Of a DNA stretch of 64,000 bases, positions 8,787 to 17,762 are shown piece by piece (position 1 is the stretch's first letter; each line of letters opens with the position of its first letter). Source of the DNA: Marinococcus luteus_A (GTDB lineage: Bacteria > Bacillota > Bacilli > Bacillales > Marinococcaceae); NCBI RefSeq assembly GCF_034497705.1, contig NZ_JAXRUV010000001.1:620001-684000 (forward strand). Direction: 5' to 3'. The notes below the pieces were generated by a model. It made no database searches. It worked only from the letters and a program-made list of their open reading frames with translations, and was not told the DNA's origin. Position numbers and translations under genes: made by a program.

Positions 8787-8814
8787 TTTTGCACTTTCTT
8801 TTGCACAAAGTGCA
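8787..8814. promoter_or_regulatory. Candidate operator: inverted and direct TTGCAC repeats
   Basis: TGCACTTT (8790-8797) and AAAGTGCA (8807-8814) form a perfect inverted repeat with 9 bases between them. TTTTGCAC also occurs twice as a direct repeat 12 bases apart (8787-8794 and 8799-8806). It lies in the divergent gap between the PucR-type regulator and the operon, the usual place for such a regulator to bind. Confidence 0.5.
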
Positions 8815-8899
8815 TGACACATTATCTTCCATGCAAATATGGTAAAATAATAATCAGAAGATGAATTTACGTTTTGGTATTGTAAAGGGGTGTCTGGCG

Positions 8900-10609
8900 A
8901 TGATTTCTATGCAACAAGTATTACAGCTTCCGATTATGAACACGGCCCTTCCATTAACATCGAATGCCGATTCAAGCTCTATTACCGTTTACTGGGCATC
9001 GGTTATAGAAACACCTGTGGAGGATTTCGTCCGGCCCAGGGAATTAATTTTAAGCTCGGGGATCGGCTGTCAAAATGAAAGGGATCTGCTTGAGTTTATT
9101 GAAGAGCTGATGGAAGCAGGAGCGAGCGGTTTGATTTTGTCTGTCGGCCACTATATCTCCTCCATACCTGACAATGTAATCGACTTTTGTGAGTCAAAAG
9201 CGTTTCCGCTCGTCGAAATTCCGTGGGAGATCCGTTTTTCGGATATTACAGAAGCAATTTCCGAAGCCCTTCATAAAAGCTCTCTACGCTCCATCGACGT
9301 TTCAAATAAAATCCGCACAGACCTTCTCGAAATCATACTTGAAGGCAAAGGCATGGAGGCAATTGCCTCTTACGTATACGAACAACTGCATATACCAATG
9401 CTTGTGGTCGATAAGCGCGGACGCCTGAAGACCCAGACGAACCGTTCGTCGGACCTCGCCGAATGGTGGAACCAGTATTTAAGCCAGGGAGGGAATCCAC
9501 TTTTTCCCCCTTTTCAGCAGTCTGATCCCGAAAAAAGTCTGCCAGCCAACATGGAATGGATGGATACAGACACCGGCACCTTGCTGCGCCTAACCGTGCA
9601 GACCACCCAGGATATCCAGGGCTATATGATCCTTCAGTGGCCGACGCACAAAGAAAAGCACGATGTATTTGAAGAATACACCCTGCTTCTGCTTGAACAT
9701 TCGGTCACCACTTCCGCTCTATGCTTTTTGCATGACCAGACGGCGCTTGAAACCGAGATGCGTCTGAAAGATGATTTTGTCTGGAGCCTGGCAAAGGATA
9801 ATTATGAATCCCGGGACCAGGCGCTTTCGCGCGGAAAATCATTAGGCTATAACCTTGAGCTTCCTTATATCTGCTTTGTAGCCAAGCCTGAAAATGTCGA
9901 ACGGGTCTTCCATGCAGAATCCCCACCGCTTTCCTATGACCACTGGCTTGAACAGATTGGCTATATGTTTGAGGAAGAAGTCTCCCACGCGAGCCGTTAT
10001 TTAAAAGCACGCGTAATGAGCACCTTCCAAAAATCTGAACTGATAGTGTATCTGGAAATGCACCCAACCATGATGTATGACACGGTATACTATTTTGCAG
10101 AAACGGTACAGTACCGCCTCGAACAAAAAATACCCCACCTCGTCATTTCCTGGGGAGTAAGCAAGACAGCTGCACCCTGGGAATTTGTGACAAGCTTTTC
10201 GGAGGCTTCCTCTGCTCTTGATGCCGGACGCAGGCAGCGGGGATTCGGCTACATTCATACGTATGAAGACACGCGCTTTGACCGGGCTCTGATGTCTCTT
10301 TCTAAAAATGAGGAAATCCGCCAGATCGCTGAAGCTACAGTTGCCCCGCTGCATCATTATTCCGTCGAACGGGGCATTGATTTAATGAAAACGGTCCGTA
10401 CCTACAATGAATGCAAGGGCAATGTGAGTCAGACCTCCCGGGAGTTAAATCTCCACCGCCAGTCCTTACTATACCGTTTAAAAAAAATCGAATCACTTAC
10501 GAGCTGTGATTTGAATAATTCCGATGACCTGTTTTTAATTGAACTGTCTATTCGGCTTCACACAGCCGGAGCCCTGTTTGTCACCGATGAGCGCACTCCT
10601 CATGTATAA
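8900..10609 (+). CDS. PucR-family transcriptional regulator
   Basis: A 569-residue regulator with a PucR N-terminal domain (about residues 1-115), a central region related to the CdaR GGDEF-like domain and a C-terminal PucR-type helix-turn-helix containing NECKGNVSQTSRELNLHRQS followed by LLYRLKKIESLT. PucR-like proteins usually activate catabolic genes in response to a pathway metabolite. It is divergent from the doeA operon with repeated TTGCAC elements between, so it most likely controls that operon. An in-frame ATG exists at 8861, but AAAGGGGTG seven bases before ATG 8900 makes 8900 the likely start. Inducer unknown. Described ectoine regulators such as EnuR are of the MocR/GntR type, so a PucR regulator would be a different solution. 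Confidence 0.85.
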   Translation: MISMQQVLQLPIMNTALPLTSNADSSSITVYWASVIETPVEDFVRPRELILSSGIGCQNERDLLEFIEELMEAGASGLILSVGHYISSIPDNVIDFCESKAFPLVEIPWEIRFSDITEAISEALHKSSLRSIDVSNKIRTDLLEIILEGKGMEAIASYVYEQLHIPMLVVDKRGRLKTQTNRSSDLAEWWNQYLSQGGNPLFPPFQQSDPEKSLPANMEWMDTDTGTLLRLTVQTTQDIQGYMILQWPTHKEKHDVFEEYTLLLLEHSVTTSALCFLHDQTALETEMRLKDDFVWSLAKDNYESRDQALSRGKSLGYNLELPYICFVAKPENVERVFHAESPPLSYDHWLEQIGYMFEEEVSHASRYLKARVMSTFQKSELIVYLEMHPTMMYDTVYYFAETVQYRLEQKIPHLVISWGVSKTAAPWEFVTSFSEASSALDAGRRQRGFGYIHTYEDTRFDRALMSLSKNEEIRQIAEATVAPLHHYSVERGIDLMKTVRTYNECKGNVSQTSRELNLHRQSLLYRLKKIESLTSCDLNNSDDLFLIELSIRLHTAGALFVTDERTPHV

Positions 10610-10618
10610 AATACAAAA

Positions 10619-10644
10619 ATAACTCTGCCCGCGGGCAGAGTTAT
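10619..10644 (-). terminator. Palindromic terminator between pucR-like gene and kapB
   Basis: ATAACTCTGCCC and GGGCAGAGTTAT form a perfect palindrome. On the minus strand five T follow, so it ends kapB transcription, whose TAA stop is in the stem. The plus-strand T run is interrupted (AGTAGTTTTT), so termination of the regulator gene is weaker. Confidence 0.75.
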
Positions 10645-11018
10645 AGTAGTTTTTGCCGTTCATAATCAGCTTTTACCGCATGGAGCGTTTTCAGTGATTT
10701 CTGGGAAAATTCATCCTCTTTACTTTCGAGCTCCCTCTCGTAAGCATCAAATGCCTTTCGAAGAGATTCTTTATACGTCATGTCCGGGACTGTTTCAAGC
10801 GGCTTCACCGCTTTTTTCTGCACCCAGATTTTTTCTTTTTCCGCCAGTGCCCGGCGTTCATGGAAAATCGGCACATTTGTCTTCTTCGGCTGGTGCAGGT
10901 CTCCCTGCCGCGGGTGTTCAAGTACTACTTGTACTTCCATCAGCCACTGTTCGGGATTTTCTTTTACAGGGGTTCCAACGTAAACTCCTGATTTATAAGG
11001 AAAACGATACTGTTCCAT
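10641..11018 (-). CDS. kapB: Kinase-associated lipoprotein B homologue, KapB
   Basis: A 125-residue protein matching KapB of Bacillus in length and in motifs: YKSGVYVG near residue 8, VVLEHPRQGDLHQPK (about 31-45), VPIFHERRALAEKE and the C-terminal YESLRKAF-like helix. In B. subtilis KapB helps the sensor kinase KinB feed phosphate into the Spo0 phosphorelay, so its presence points to a spore-former. No lipobox is obvious at the N-terminus here. ATG at 11018 has AAAGGTGG-like bases upstream. It lies 19 bases after a small membrane-protein gene and is probably co-transcribed with it. Confidence 0.85.
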   Translation of the reverse strand: MEQYRFPYKSGVYVGTPVKENPEQWLMEVQVVLEHPRQGDLHQPKKTNVPIFHERRALAEKEKIWVQKKAVKPLETVPDMTYKESLRKAFDAYERELESKEDEFSQKSLKTLHAVKADYERQKLL

Positions 11019-11037
11019 CTTTTTTCCACCTTTCCTG

Positions 11038-11262
11038 TCAGCCTCCCGGCGTTATAGCGACAAACCATTCCCACAGCATTTCCGCCCAGGGAACCAGATG
11101 TGTGTTTGTCCATTCATTGTATTCGTTCCATCCAAAAAGCACCTGGGCCATCTCCCCGGAAAATGAAACCATTACAAACAATAACGCCGTTGCTAAAATA
11201 AGTACAATAATGACTGCATAAATGATTACTGCTGTTAAAATCCCTTTTGCAATTTTTTTCAA
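11038..11262 (-). CDS. Small membrane protein, unknown
   Basis: A 74-residue protein with one long hydrophobic segment (about residues 8-36) and a polar C-terminal part rich in Trp (WNEYNEWTNTH, WEWFV). I do not recognise it. The start is TTG at 11262, preceded by GGAGTAGGAG. It lies 19 bases upstream of kapB on the same strand, so it may be expressed with kapB; whether it contributes to kinase function at the membrane is unknown. The Trp/Glu-rich periphery suggests the C-terminus sits at the membrane surface. Confidence 0.6.
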   Translation of the reverse strand: MKKIAKGILTAVIIYAVIIVLILATALLFVMVSFSGEMAQVLFGWNEYNEWTNTHLVPWAEMLWEWFVAITPGG

Positions 11263-11351
11263 TGTGACTCCTACTCCAACAAAGTTTTAATCTATTGTAT
11301 CAGATTATTAATAAAAATTCATTACAGTACGTGAAATTTAATAATCTTTTC

Positions 11352-11380
11352 TTGAAAAAGCCCGGTTGATCCGGACTTTT
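11352..11380 (-). terminator. Terminator after glutamate synthase small subunit
   Basis: Minus-strand AAAAGTCCGG pairs with CCGGGCTTTT (11371-11380 with 11356-11365), followed by a short T run, four bases beyond the gene's stop. Confidence 0.75.
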
Positions 11381-11385
11381 TCATT

Positions 11386-12870
11386 CTACTGCAGGTTCGT
11401 CGTTCCCATCAGGAAACGGTCGCATTCACGGGCTGCTTCCCGTCCTTCATGGATAGCCCATACTACAAGGCTTTGACCGCGGCGATTATCGCCTGCTGCA
11501 AATACGTTTTCATGATTTGTAACATAGCTTCCGTATTCGGCGTTTACTGTACTTCTATCTGTACGTTCGATTTCCATCTGTTCCAGCAGTTCCTGCTCGG
11601 GACCGGTAAAGCCAACGGCTAGCAGTACGAGATCGGCTTTCCATACGCGCTCAGTTCCAGGCACTTCGTGACGGACTTTTTTGCCGTCTTCAAAGACCGT
11701 TTCCACTTCCACCGTATGAATTTCCTTTACCTGCCCTTTTTCGTTTCCGACAAATTTCTTTGTCATTACTTTATAGGCACGCGGGTCCTCGCCCTGCAGA
11801 GCAGCTGCTTCTTTGTGCCCGTCTTCCTGCTTATAAACAAGTGGATACAGCGGCCACGGGTTGTCTTCCGGACGTTCATTATCTTTTTCTTTATTGATAT
11901 CAAACTGGGTCAGGGAAGCGCAGTTGTGACGGAGTGAGGTCGTAATACAGTCCACCCCGGTATCCCCGCCGCCGATGACGATCACGTGCTTATCCTTTGC
12001 ACTGATATATCTACCGTCTTCGAGGTTCGAATCCAGCAGGGATTTTGTATTGCCACGCAGAAAGTCCATCGCATAATGAATTCCTTTTAAACCGCGTCCT
12101 TCTGCCGGTACATCGCGATGATTCTGCGCGCCTGTACAGAGAATAACGGAATCGTACTCTTCGTCGAGCTGTTCGGAGGTAATATCTTTTCCTACATCGA
12201 CACTCGTCCGGAACTCGATGCCCTCTTCTTCCATAATATCTGTTCTTCTTGTAATAGTGTCATTTTCAAGCTTTACTTCCGGAATCCCATAGGCAAGCAG
12301 CCCGCCGATACGGTCGTCTTTTTCGAATACCGTCACCGTATGGCCGACCCGGTTCAACTGCTGGGCAGCTGCAAGTCCTGCCGGCCCGGATCCGATCACC
12401 GCTACTTTTTTGCCAGTTCTCGTTTTTGGCGGATCAGCTGTAATCCAGCCCTCCTTAAATCCTTTTTCCACAATGTGGTATTCAATGGATTTGATGGTTA
12501 CCGGGTCATCGTTGATGGCTACGGTACACGAGCCTTCACACGGAGCCGGGCACACTCTCCCGGTGAATTCCGGGAAGTTGTTCGTTTTATGAAGACGCGT
12601 CAATGCTTCCTGCCATTTTCCGCGATAGACAAGATCATTCCATTCCGGAATCAAATTGTATACGGGACAGCCAATTTCATCGGAACCGACCATGGAAGTG
12701 CCAGCCTGGCAGAACGGGATCGCACAGTCCATACAGCGGGCACCCTGTTCCTGAAGCTTGTCTTCCGGCATCATGATCTGGAACTCCTGCCAGTTTTTCA
12801 CCCGCTCGAGCGGATCCAATTTACTTGGAGCTTCTCTTTTATATTCCAGAAAACCTGTTGGTTTCCCCAT
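11386..12870 (-). CDS. gltD: Glutamate synthase small subunit
   Basis: The 494-residue flavoprotein subunit of NADPH-dependent glutamate synthase (called GltB in B. subtilis). The N-terminal domain has the two cysteine clusters GARCMDCAIPFCQAG and RVCPAPCEGSC for [4Fe-4S] centres. An FAD motif VIGSGPAGLAAAQ follows near residue 150, and the NADPH site VIGGGDTGVDCI near residue 310. It passes electrons from NADPH to the large subunit, which makes two glutamates from glutamine and 2-oxoglutarate. The open frame extends to 12915, but GGGAG at eight bases before ATG 12870 and the family start MGKPTGF fix the start there. It lies 93 bases after the large subunit gene. Confidence 0.95.
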   Translation of the reverse strand: MGKPTGFLEYKREAPSKLDPLERVKNWQEFQIMMPEDKLQEQGARCMDCAIPFCQAGTSMVGSDEIGCPVYNLIPEWNDLVYRGKWQEALTRLHKTNNFPEFTGRVCPAPCEGSCTVAINDDPVTIKSIEYHIVEKGFKEGWITADPPKTRTGKKVAVIGSGPAGLAAAQQLNRVGHTVTVFEKDDRIGGLLAYGIPEVKLENDTITRRTDIMEEEGIEFRTSVDVGKDITSEQLDEEYDSVILCTGAQNHRDVPAEGRGLKGIHYAMDFLRGNTKSLLDSNLEDGRYISAKDKHVIVIGGGDTGVDCITTSLRHNCASLTQFDINKEKDNERPEDNPWPLYPLVYKQEDGHKEAAALQGEDPRAYKVMTKKFVGNEKGQVKEIHTVEVETVFEDGKKVRHEVPGTERVWKADLVLLAVGFTGPEQELLEQMEIERTDRSTVNAEYGSYVTNHENVFAAGDNRRGQSLVVWAIHEGREAARECDRFLMGTTNLQ

Positions 12871-12963
12871 TTCCCTCACTCCCACTTTTGAAATCGTTGT
12901 ATGCTGTTCATTCAACGCCTTTATTCGAAAAGCCAGGAAGGCTGTGAAAGCCTTCCCGGACTG

Positions 12964-15900
12964 TTAATTTCCAGTGACTTTTTCTTTATCTTTGTCCTCT
13001 TCCGTCGTTGCTTCCTGGAAAGCTTCAAGCACAGCATCCGCTTCGCTCAAGCCGTTGTCTATTCTTTCCTGGATCGACTGCAGCATTGCCTGGTAGTCGT
13101 ACGGAATAACCTTCACGAAATGTTTGCGTTCGGTCTCCCAGGCGGCCAGGATGCGTTCTGCTGCTTCGCTGCCCGTCTGTTTTCCGTGCGCTTCAATCAT
13201 CTGCTGGATCTCCTGCTCGTCCCTGGCAGATTCAATTACTTCAAGACCTACCATTTCGCTGTTGTATTTACTTTCAAGCGTATGGTCAGGGTCGTACACG
13301 TACGCTACGCCGCCCGACATCCCTGCTGCAAAGTTTTTACCGGTAACACCTAGATTAACGACAACACCGCCGGTCATATATTCACAGCCGTGGTCCCCGA
13401 CGCCTTCGACTACGACTTTTGCTCCGCTGTTTCTGACACAGAACCGTTCACCGGCTACCCCGCGGATGTAAGCCTCCCCGGAAGTAGCTCCGTAAAACGT
13501 CGTGTTTCCAATAATAATATTGTCTTCCGCATCAAATGTAGAAGTATCCGGCGGCGTGACAATCAATTTTCCGCCTGACAGTCCTTTGCCGATATAGTCG
13601 TTGGCATCGCCAATCAGGCTCATCGTCATACCTTTAGGAATAAAAGCCCCGAAGCTCTGGCCGGCCGAACCATAGAAAGTAAATCTGATAGTATCCTCCG
13701 GCAGGCCTTCGGCACCGTATTTCTGCGTAATTTCGCTTCCAAGCATCGTCCCGGCCACTCGGTTGGTGTTTTGGATATCAAACTCTCCAAAAACAGGCAT
13801 CTGTGATTCAAGGGCATCCTTTGCCGCATGCTTTAACGTCGTTTCGTCAAGAGAGATATTCAGCTCATGGTCCTGTTTAATATGGGCCACGTGCTTGGAT
13901 TGATTTTTCGCTTTCGGACGGTGAAGCAGATTCGACAGATTCACCGTCTGTGCTTTTTTATTGTTTACCGAGTCTACCTGCTTCAGCACTTCGGTATGGC
14001 CAACCATATCGTCAATGCTTTTGAAACCGAGTTCTGCCATAATTTCACGAAGCTCTTCGGCCACAAAGGTCATGAAGTTTACGACATTGTCCGGTTTGCC
14101 CATGAACTTTTTACGCAGTTCAGGATTTTGTGTTGCAACACCTACCGGGCATGTATCGAGATGACACACACGCATAATGACACAGCCGAGTACAACGAGC
14201 GGCGCTGTGGAAAATGCATATTCTTCTGCCCCGAGAAGTGCGGCCACCGCTACGTCGCGGCCTGTCATCAGCTTGCCGTCTGTTTCCACCGAAATCCGGT
14301 TCCGCAAATTGTTCATGACAAGCGTCTGATGCGTCTCTGCCAGACCGATTTCCCATGGGAGGCCGGCATGCTTAATGCTTGTGCGGGCAGCAGCACCTGT
14401 GCCGCCGTCGTAACCGCTGATGACTACATGGTCAGCACGGCCTTTCGCAACACCGGCAGCAATCGTCCCAACGCCGGTCCCTGAAACGAGCTTCACACTG
14501 ACCCGGGCGTTCGGATTCGCGTTTTTCAAGTCATGGATGAGCTCGGCCAAATCTTCAATCGAATAGATATCATGGTGCGGCGGCGGCGAAATCAGGCCAA
14601 CACCTGCCGTCGTGCCGCGCACTTCCGCAATCCACGGATATACTTTTTTGCCGGGAAGCTGGCCGCCTTCGCCAGGCTTTGCCCCCTGGGCAATTTTGAT
14701 TTGTATTTCGTCGGCGTTGACAAGGTAGTGACTTGTAACACCAAAACGTCCCGAAGCTACCTGCTTGATCGCACTCCGGCGCAGATCACCGTTTTCATCC
14801 GGCGTAAACCGCTCTGGATTTTCCCCGCCTTCGCCCGTATTTGATTTACCGCCGATGCGGTTCATGGCGATGGCAAGCGCCTCATGAGCCTCCTCGGAGA
14901 TAGATCCGAATGACATTGCTCCAGTTTTGAAGCGTTTAAAGATATTTTCTGCAGGCTCTACTTCGTCGATGCTGATTGGCTCGCGGACACCCTTGTTAAA
15001 TTCAAGCAGGCCGCGGAGCGTTGTCTGCTCCTGTTCCTGTTTATCGATAGCGTCTGAATACTTTTTAAACAGCGTAAAATCGTTAGTTTTTGCGGCATGC
15101 TGCAGCATATGGATCGTATGCGGATTGTATTGATGAGGTTCACCGTACCGCCTCCACTGCAGGTCATCCCCAGGGTCAAGCGTCGTGTCCAGTCCTTCGC
15201 GGTCATTGTAGGCCCGGAAATGGCGTTCAAGAACGTCTTCTGCAATAATTTCTGTGCTTACACCGCCGATTCTTGAGGACGTCCATGTAAAATAGCGATT
15301 GATTACTTCGTCATTAATACCGACAGCCTCAAAAACCTGGGCGCCCCGGTAGCTCTGCACCGTGGAAATGCCTATTTTTGAGAGGACCTTCATAATGCCT
15401 TTTGTAGCGCCTTTAATATACGTGCTTACCGCTTCCACGTACGAACCTTCCATTAATCCTTCTTTGATCATGTCATCGACCGAATCAAAGACAAGGTACG
15501 GATTAATTACTTCTGCGCCGTAGCCGAGCAGCACCGCAAGATGGTGCACTTCCCGCGGCTCGGCGCTTTCAAGCACCAGGCTGACATCTGTACGGCGGCC
15601 TGTACGGATGAGATGGTGGTGCAGCCCGCCGACCGCAAGCAGCGCCGGTATCGGAGCGTAAGTCCCGTTCACGTCACGATCGCTTAAAATAAGGATAGTC
15701 GAGCCTTCATCGATGACCTGGTCCGCCTGCTCAAATATACGTTCAAGAGCATGTTCCATTTCATTGGCTCCCTTTGCTGCTTCAAAGACGATAGAAAGCG
15801 TAGAAGCTGCAAATCCTTCCAGTTTATTGGAACGCAGCTTGGCTAAATCTTCGTTGTTGACAATTGGCTTTTTTAAATACAGCTGCTGGGCGTGCGACGG

Positions 15901-17571
15901 CTTTGGATCGAGCAGGTTACCCTGTTTTCCGATAGTCGTGCCGACAGCAGTGACTATTTCCTCGCGGATAGCGTCTATCGGCGGGTTTGTCACCTGTGCA
16001 AACAGCTGTTTGAAGTAGTTGTACAACAGCTGCGGCTTTTTGGAAAGCACTGCAAGCGGAGAGTCGTAGCCCATCGAACTGACCGGATCTCCTGAACCTG
16101 TGGCAAGCGGCTTGACCACTTTTTCCAATTCTTCATATGTGTAGCCGAAAGCAAGCTGACGCTGCTCCAGTTTTTCGAAATTAGTGTTGTAAACTTCCTG
16201 ACTTTCAAGCATATCCTCTAAATCTGTCAGGTATTCGTCTGTCCATTCCTGGTACGGATGCTCGCCGGCAATTTTATCCTTAATCTCTCCGTCAGGAACG
16301 ATACGCCCTTCTTCAAGATCCACAAGCAGCATATGGCCGGGATGCAGACGTTCTTTATATAAGACGTCTTCGGGAGCAATGTCAAGTACTCCCACCTCTG
16401 AAGACATGACAATCTGGTCGTCTTTAGTAACGTAATAACGGGCCGGACGCAGGCCGTTTCTGTCGAGACAGGCCCCGATCTGGCTTCCGTCCGTGTATGC
16501 GATGGCAGTAGGCCCGTCCCACGGCTCCATTAAGCAGCTGTGGTACTGATAAAACGCACGCCTTTTTTCATTCATAAGCGGGTTGTTCTGCCACGGCTCA
16601 GGAATCATCATCATGGCAGCATGAGGCATTTTATGTCCGGACAGCGTCAAAAATTCAAACGCGTTGTCAAACATCGAGGAGTCACTGCCTTCAGCATCCA
16701 CAACCGGATGAACCTTCTCCATGTCGCTGCCAAACAGTTCTGATTCAAACTTCGGCTCCCTGGCATGCATCCAGTTAACGTTTCCTTTAATTGTGTTGAT
16801 CTCCCCGTTATGAATGAGATAGCGGTTCGGGTGAGCCCGCTCCCAGCTTGGGAATGTATTCGTGGAGAAACGGGAATGCACAAGCGCGAGCGCCGTTTCA
16901 AACTGACGGTCGTTTAAATCTTTATAAAACTGGTTCAGCTGCTCTGTCGTAAGCATCCCTTTGTACACAATGGTCCGCGAGGATAAGCTTGCAAAATAGA
17001 AGCTGTCCTGATCATGAAGCTTAACCCCGTGCTCATGCTCAGATCGTTTTCTGACAATATACAATTTTCGCTCAAAATCTTCTCTCGTTTTTACACTTTC
17101 CGGGCGCTTAATAAACAGCTGGCGGATCGCAGGCATAGCTGAGAGTGCCGCGTTTCCGAGCATCGAATCGTCAGAAGGCACTTCGCGCCAGCCGAGCAGC
17201 GGCAGTCCCTCTTCTTCAACCATTTTTTCGATGGCCTGTTCGCACTGGGCACGCCTGGTGTTATCTACAGGTAGAAACAGCATCCCAACTCCGTAATCGC
17301 CTTCCTCCGGCAGCGAAAAACCGAGCTCATTTTCTTTATTTTTGAAGAAACGGTGCGGAATCTGCAGAAGCATTCCCGCGCCGTCCCCGGTATTTACTTC
17401 ATCTCCCTGACCGCCGCGGTGGTCCAGGTTTCTTAAAATTTGCAATCCTTTTTCAACAATGTCGTGTGACTTTTTCCCTTTAATATCCGCAAGAAAGCCG
17501 ATCCCACAGTTATCCTTCTCAAACTGGGAGTCATACAAGCCTTCTTTATAATTTTTTCTAGGCAATAACAT
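12964..17571 (-). CDS. gltB: Glutamate synthase large subunit
   Basis: A 1535-residue glutamate synthase large subunit (GltA in B. subtilis naming). The amidotransferase domain starts at the processed cysteine in DNCGIGFLA (Cys near residue 22). Downstream are the FMN/synthase domain with GAKPGEGGQLPG and SGYDGGTGAA, the [3Fe-4S] cysteines in CVIMRVCHLDTC, and the C-terminal GXGXG beta-helix domain (about residues 1260-1480). It combines glutamine amide nitrogen with 2-oxoglutarate. The frame is open to 17622, but GGAGAGGGG just before ATG 17571 and the family N-terminus make 17571 the start. No gltC-type regulator is adjacent. A good sigma-A promoter precedes it. Confidence 0.95.
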   Translation of the reverse strand: MLLPRKNYKEGLYDSQFEKDNCGIGFLADIKGKKSHDIVEKGLQILRNLDHRGGQGDEVNTGDGAGMLLQIPHRFFKNKENELGFSLPEEGDYGVGMLFLPVDNTRRAQCEQAIEKMVEEEGLPLLGWREVPSDDSMLGNAALSAMPAIRQLFIKRPESVKTREDFERKLYIVRKRSEHEHGVKLHDQDSFYFASLSSRTIVYKGMLTTEQLNQFYKDLNDRQFETALALVHSRFSTNTFPSWERAHPNRYLIHNGEINTIKGNVNWMHAREPKFESELFGSDMEKVHPVVDAEGSDSSMFDNAFEFLTLSGHKMPHAAMMMIPEPWQNNPLMNEKRRAFYQYHSCLMEPWDGPTAIAYTDGSQIGACLDRNGLRPARYYVTKDDQIVMSSEVGVLDIAPEDVLYKERLHPGHMLLVDLEEGRIVPDGEIKDKIAGEHPYQEWTDEYLTDLEDMLESQEVYNTNFEKLEQRQLAFGYTYEELEKVVKPLATGSGDPVSSMGYDSPLAVLSKKPQLLYNYFKQLFAQVTNPPIDAIREEIVTAVGTTIGKQGNLLDPKPSHAQQLYLKKPIVNNEDLAKLRSNKLEGFAASTLSIVFEAAKGANEMEHALERIFEQADQVIDEGSTILILSDRDVNGTYAPIPALLAVGGLHHHLIRTGRRTDVSLVLESAEPREVHHLAVLLGYGAEVINPYLVFDSVDDMIKEGLMEGSYVEAVSTYIKGATKGIMKVLSKIGISTVQSYRGAQVFEAVGINDEVINRYFTWTSSRIGGVSTEIIAEDVLERHFRAYNDREGLDTTLDPGDDLQWRRYGEPHQYNPHTIHMLQHAAKTNDFTLFKKYSDAIDKQEQEQTTLRGLLEFNKGVREPISIDEVEPAENIFKRFKTGAMSFGSISEEAHEALAIAMNRIGGKSNTGEGGENPERFTPDENGDLRRSAIKQVASGRFGVTSHYLVNADEIQIKIAQGAKPGEGGQLPGKKVYPWIAEVRGTTAGVGLISPPPHHDIYSIEDLAELIHDLKNANPNARVSVKLVSGTGVGTIAAGVAKGRADHVVISGYDGGTGAAARTSIKHAGLPWEIGLAETHQTLVMNNLRNRISVETDGKLMTGRDVAVAALLGAEEYAFSTAPLVVLGCVIMRVCHLDTCPVGVATQNPELRKKFMGKPDNVVNFMTFVAEELREIMAELGFKSIDDMVGHTEVLKQVDSVNNKKAQTVNLSNLLHRPKAKNQSKHVAHIKQDHELNISLDETTLKHAAKDALESQMPVFGEFDIQNTNRVAGTMLGSEITQKYGAEGLPEDTIRFTFYGSAGQSFGAFIPKGMTMSLIGDANDYIGKGLSGGKLIVTPPDTSTFDAEDNIIIGNTTFYGATSGEAYIRGVAGERFCVRNSGAKVVVEGVGDHGCEYMTGGVVVNLGVTGKNFAAGMSGGVAYVYDPDHTLESKYNSEMVGLEVIESARDEQEIQQMIEAHGKQTGSEAAERILAAWETERKHFVKVIPYDYQAMLQSIQERIDNGLSEADAVLEAFQEATTEEDKDKEKVTGN

Positions 17572-17622
17572 ATACCCCTCTCCACCTCTCTCCATGGTGT
17601 CCAAATTTAAATTGGTTTGCAT

Positions 17623-17651
17623 ATTATATCATTTTTCTAAACATTCGACAA
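17623..17651 (-). promoter_or_regulatory. Sigma-A promoter of glutamate synthase operon
   Basis: Minus-strand TTGTCG (17646-17651) and a perfect TATAAT (17623-17628) are separated by 17 bases, about 50 bases upstream of the large subunit start. Confidence 0.75.
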
Positions 17652-17676
17652 ATTGAGATTTGGGTTTCACTAGTCA

Positions 17677-17690
17677 TGTAAACGCTTATA
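17677..17690 (+). promoter_or_regulatory. Near-consensus CcpA (cre) site upstream of gltB
   Basis: TGTAAACGCTTATA differs from TGWAANCGNTNWCA at one position. It lies about 26 bases upstream of the -35 box, where CcpA could activate or modulate. Carbon control of glutamate synthase is known in Bacillus, but direct binding here is a guess. Confidence 0.35.
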
Positions 17691-17762
17691 AGCAGGACTA
17701 CACGCTTTTATTCTTTCAGCGCCTTTTTATATTCATACGACCTGAAGAATAAATATTCACAT

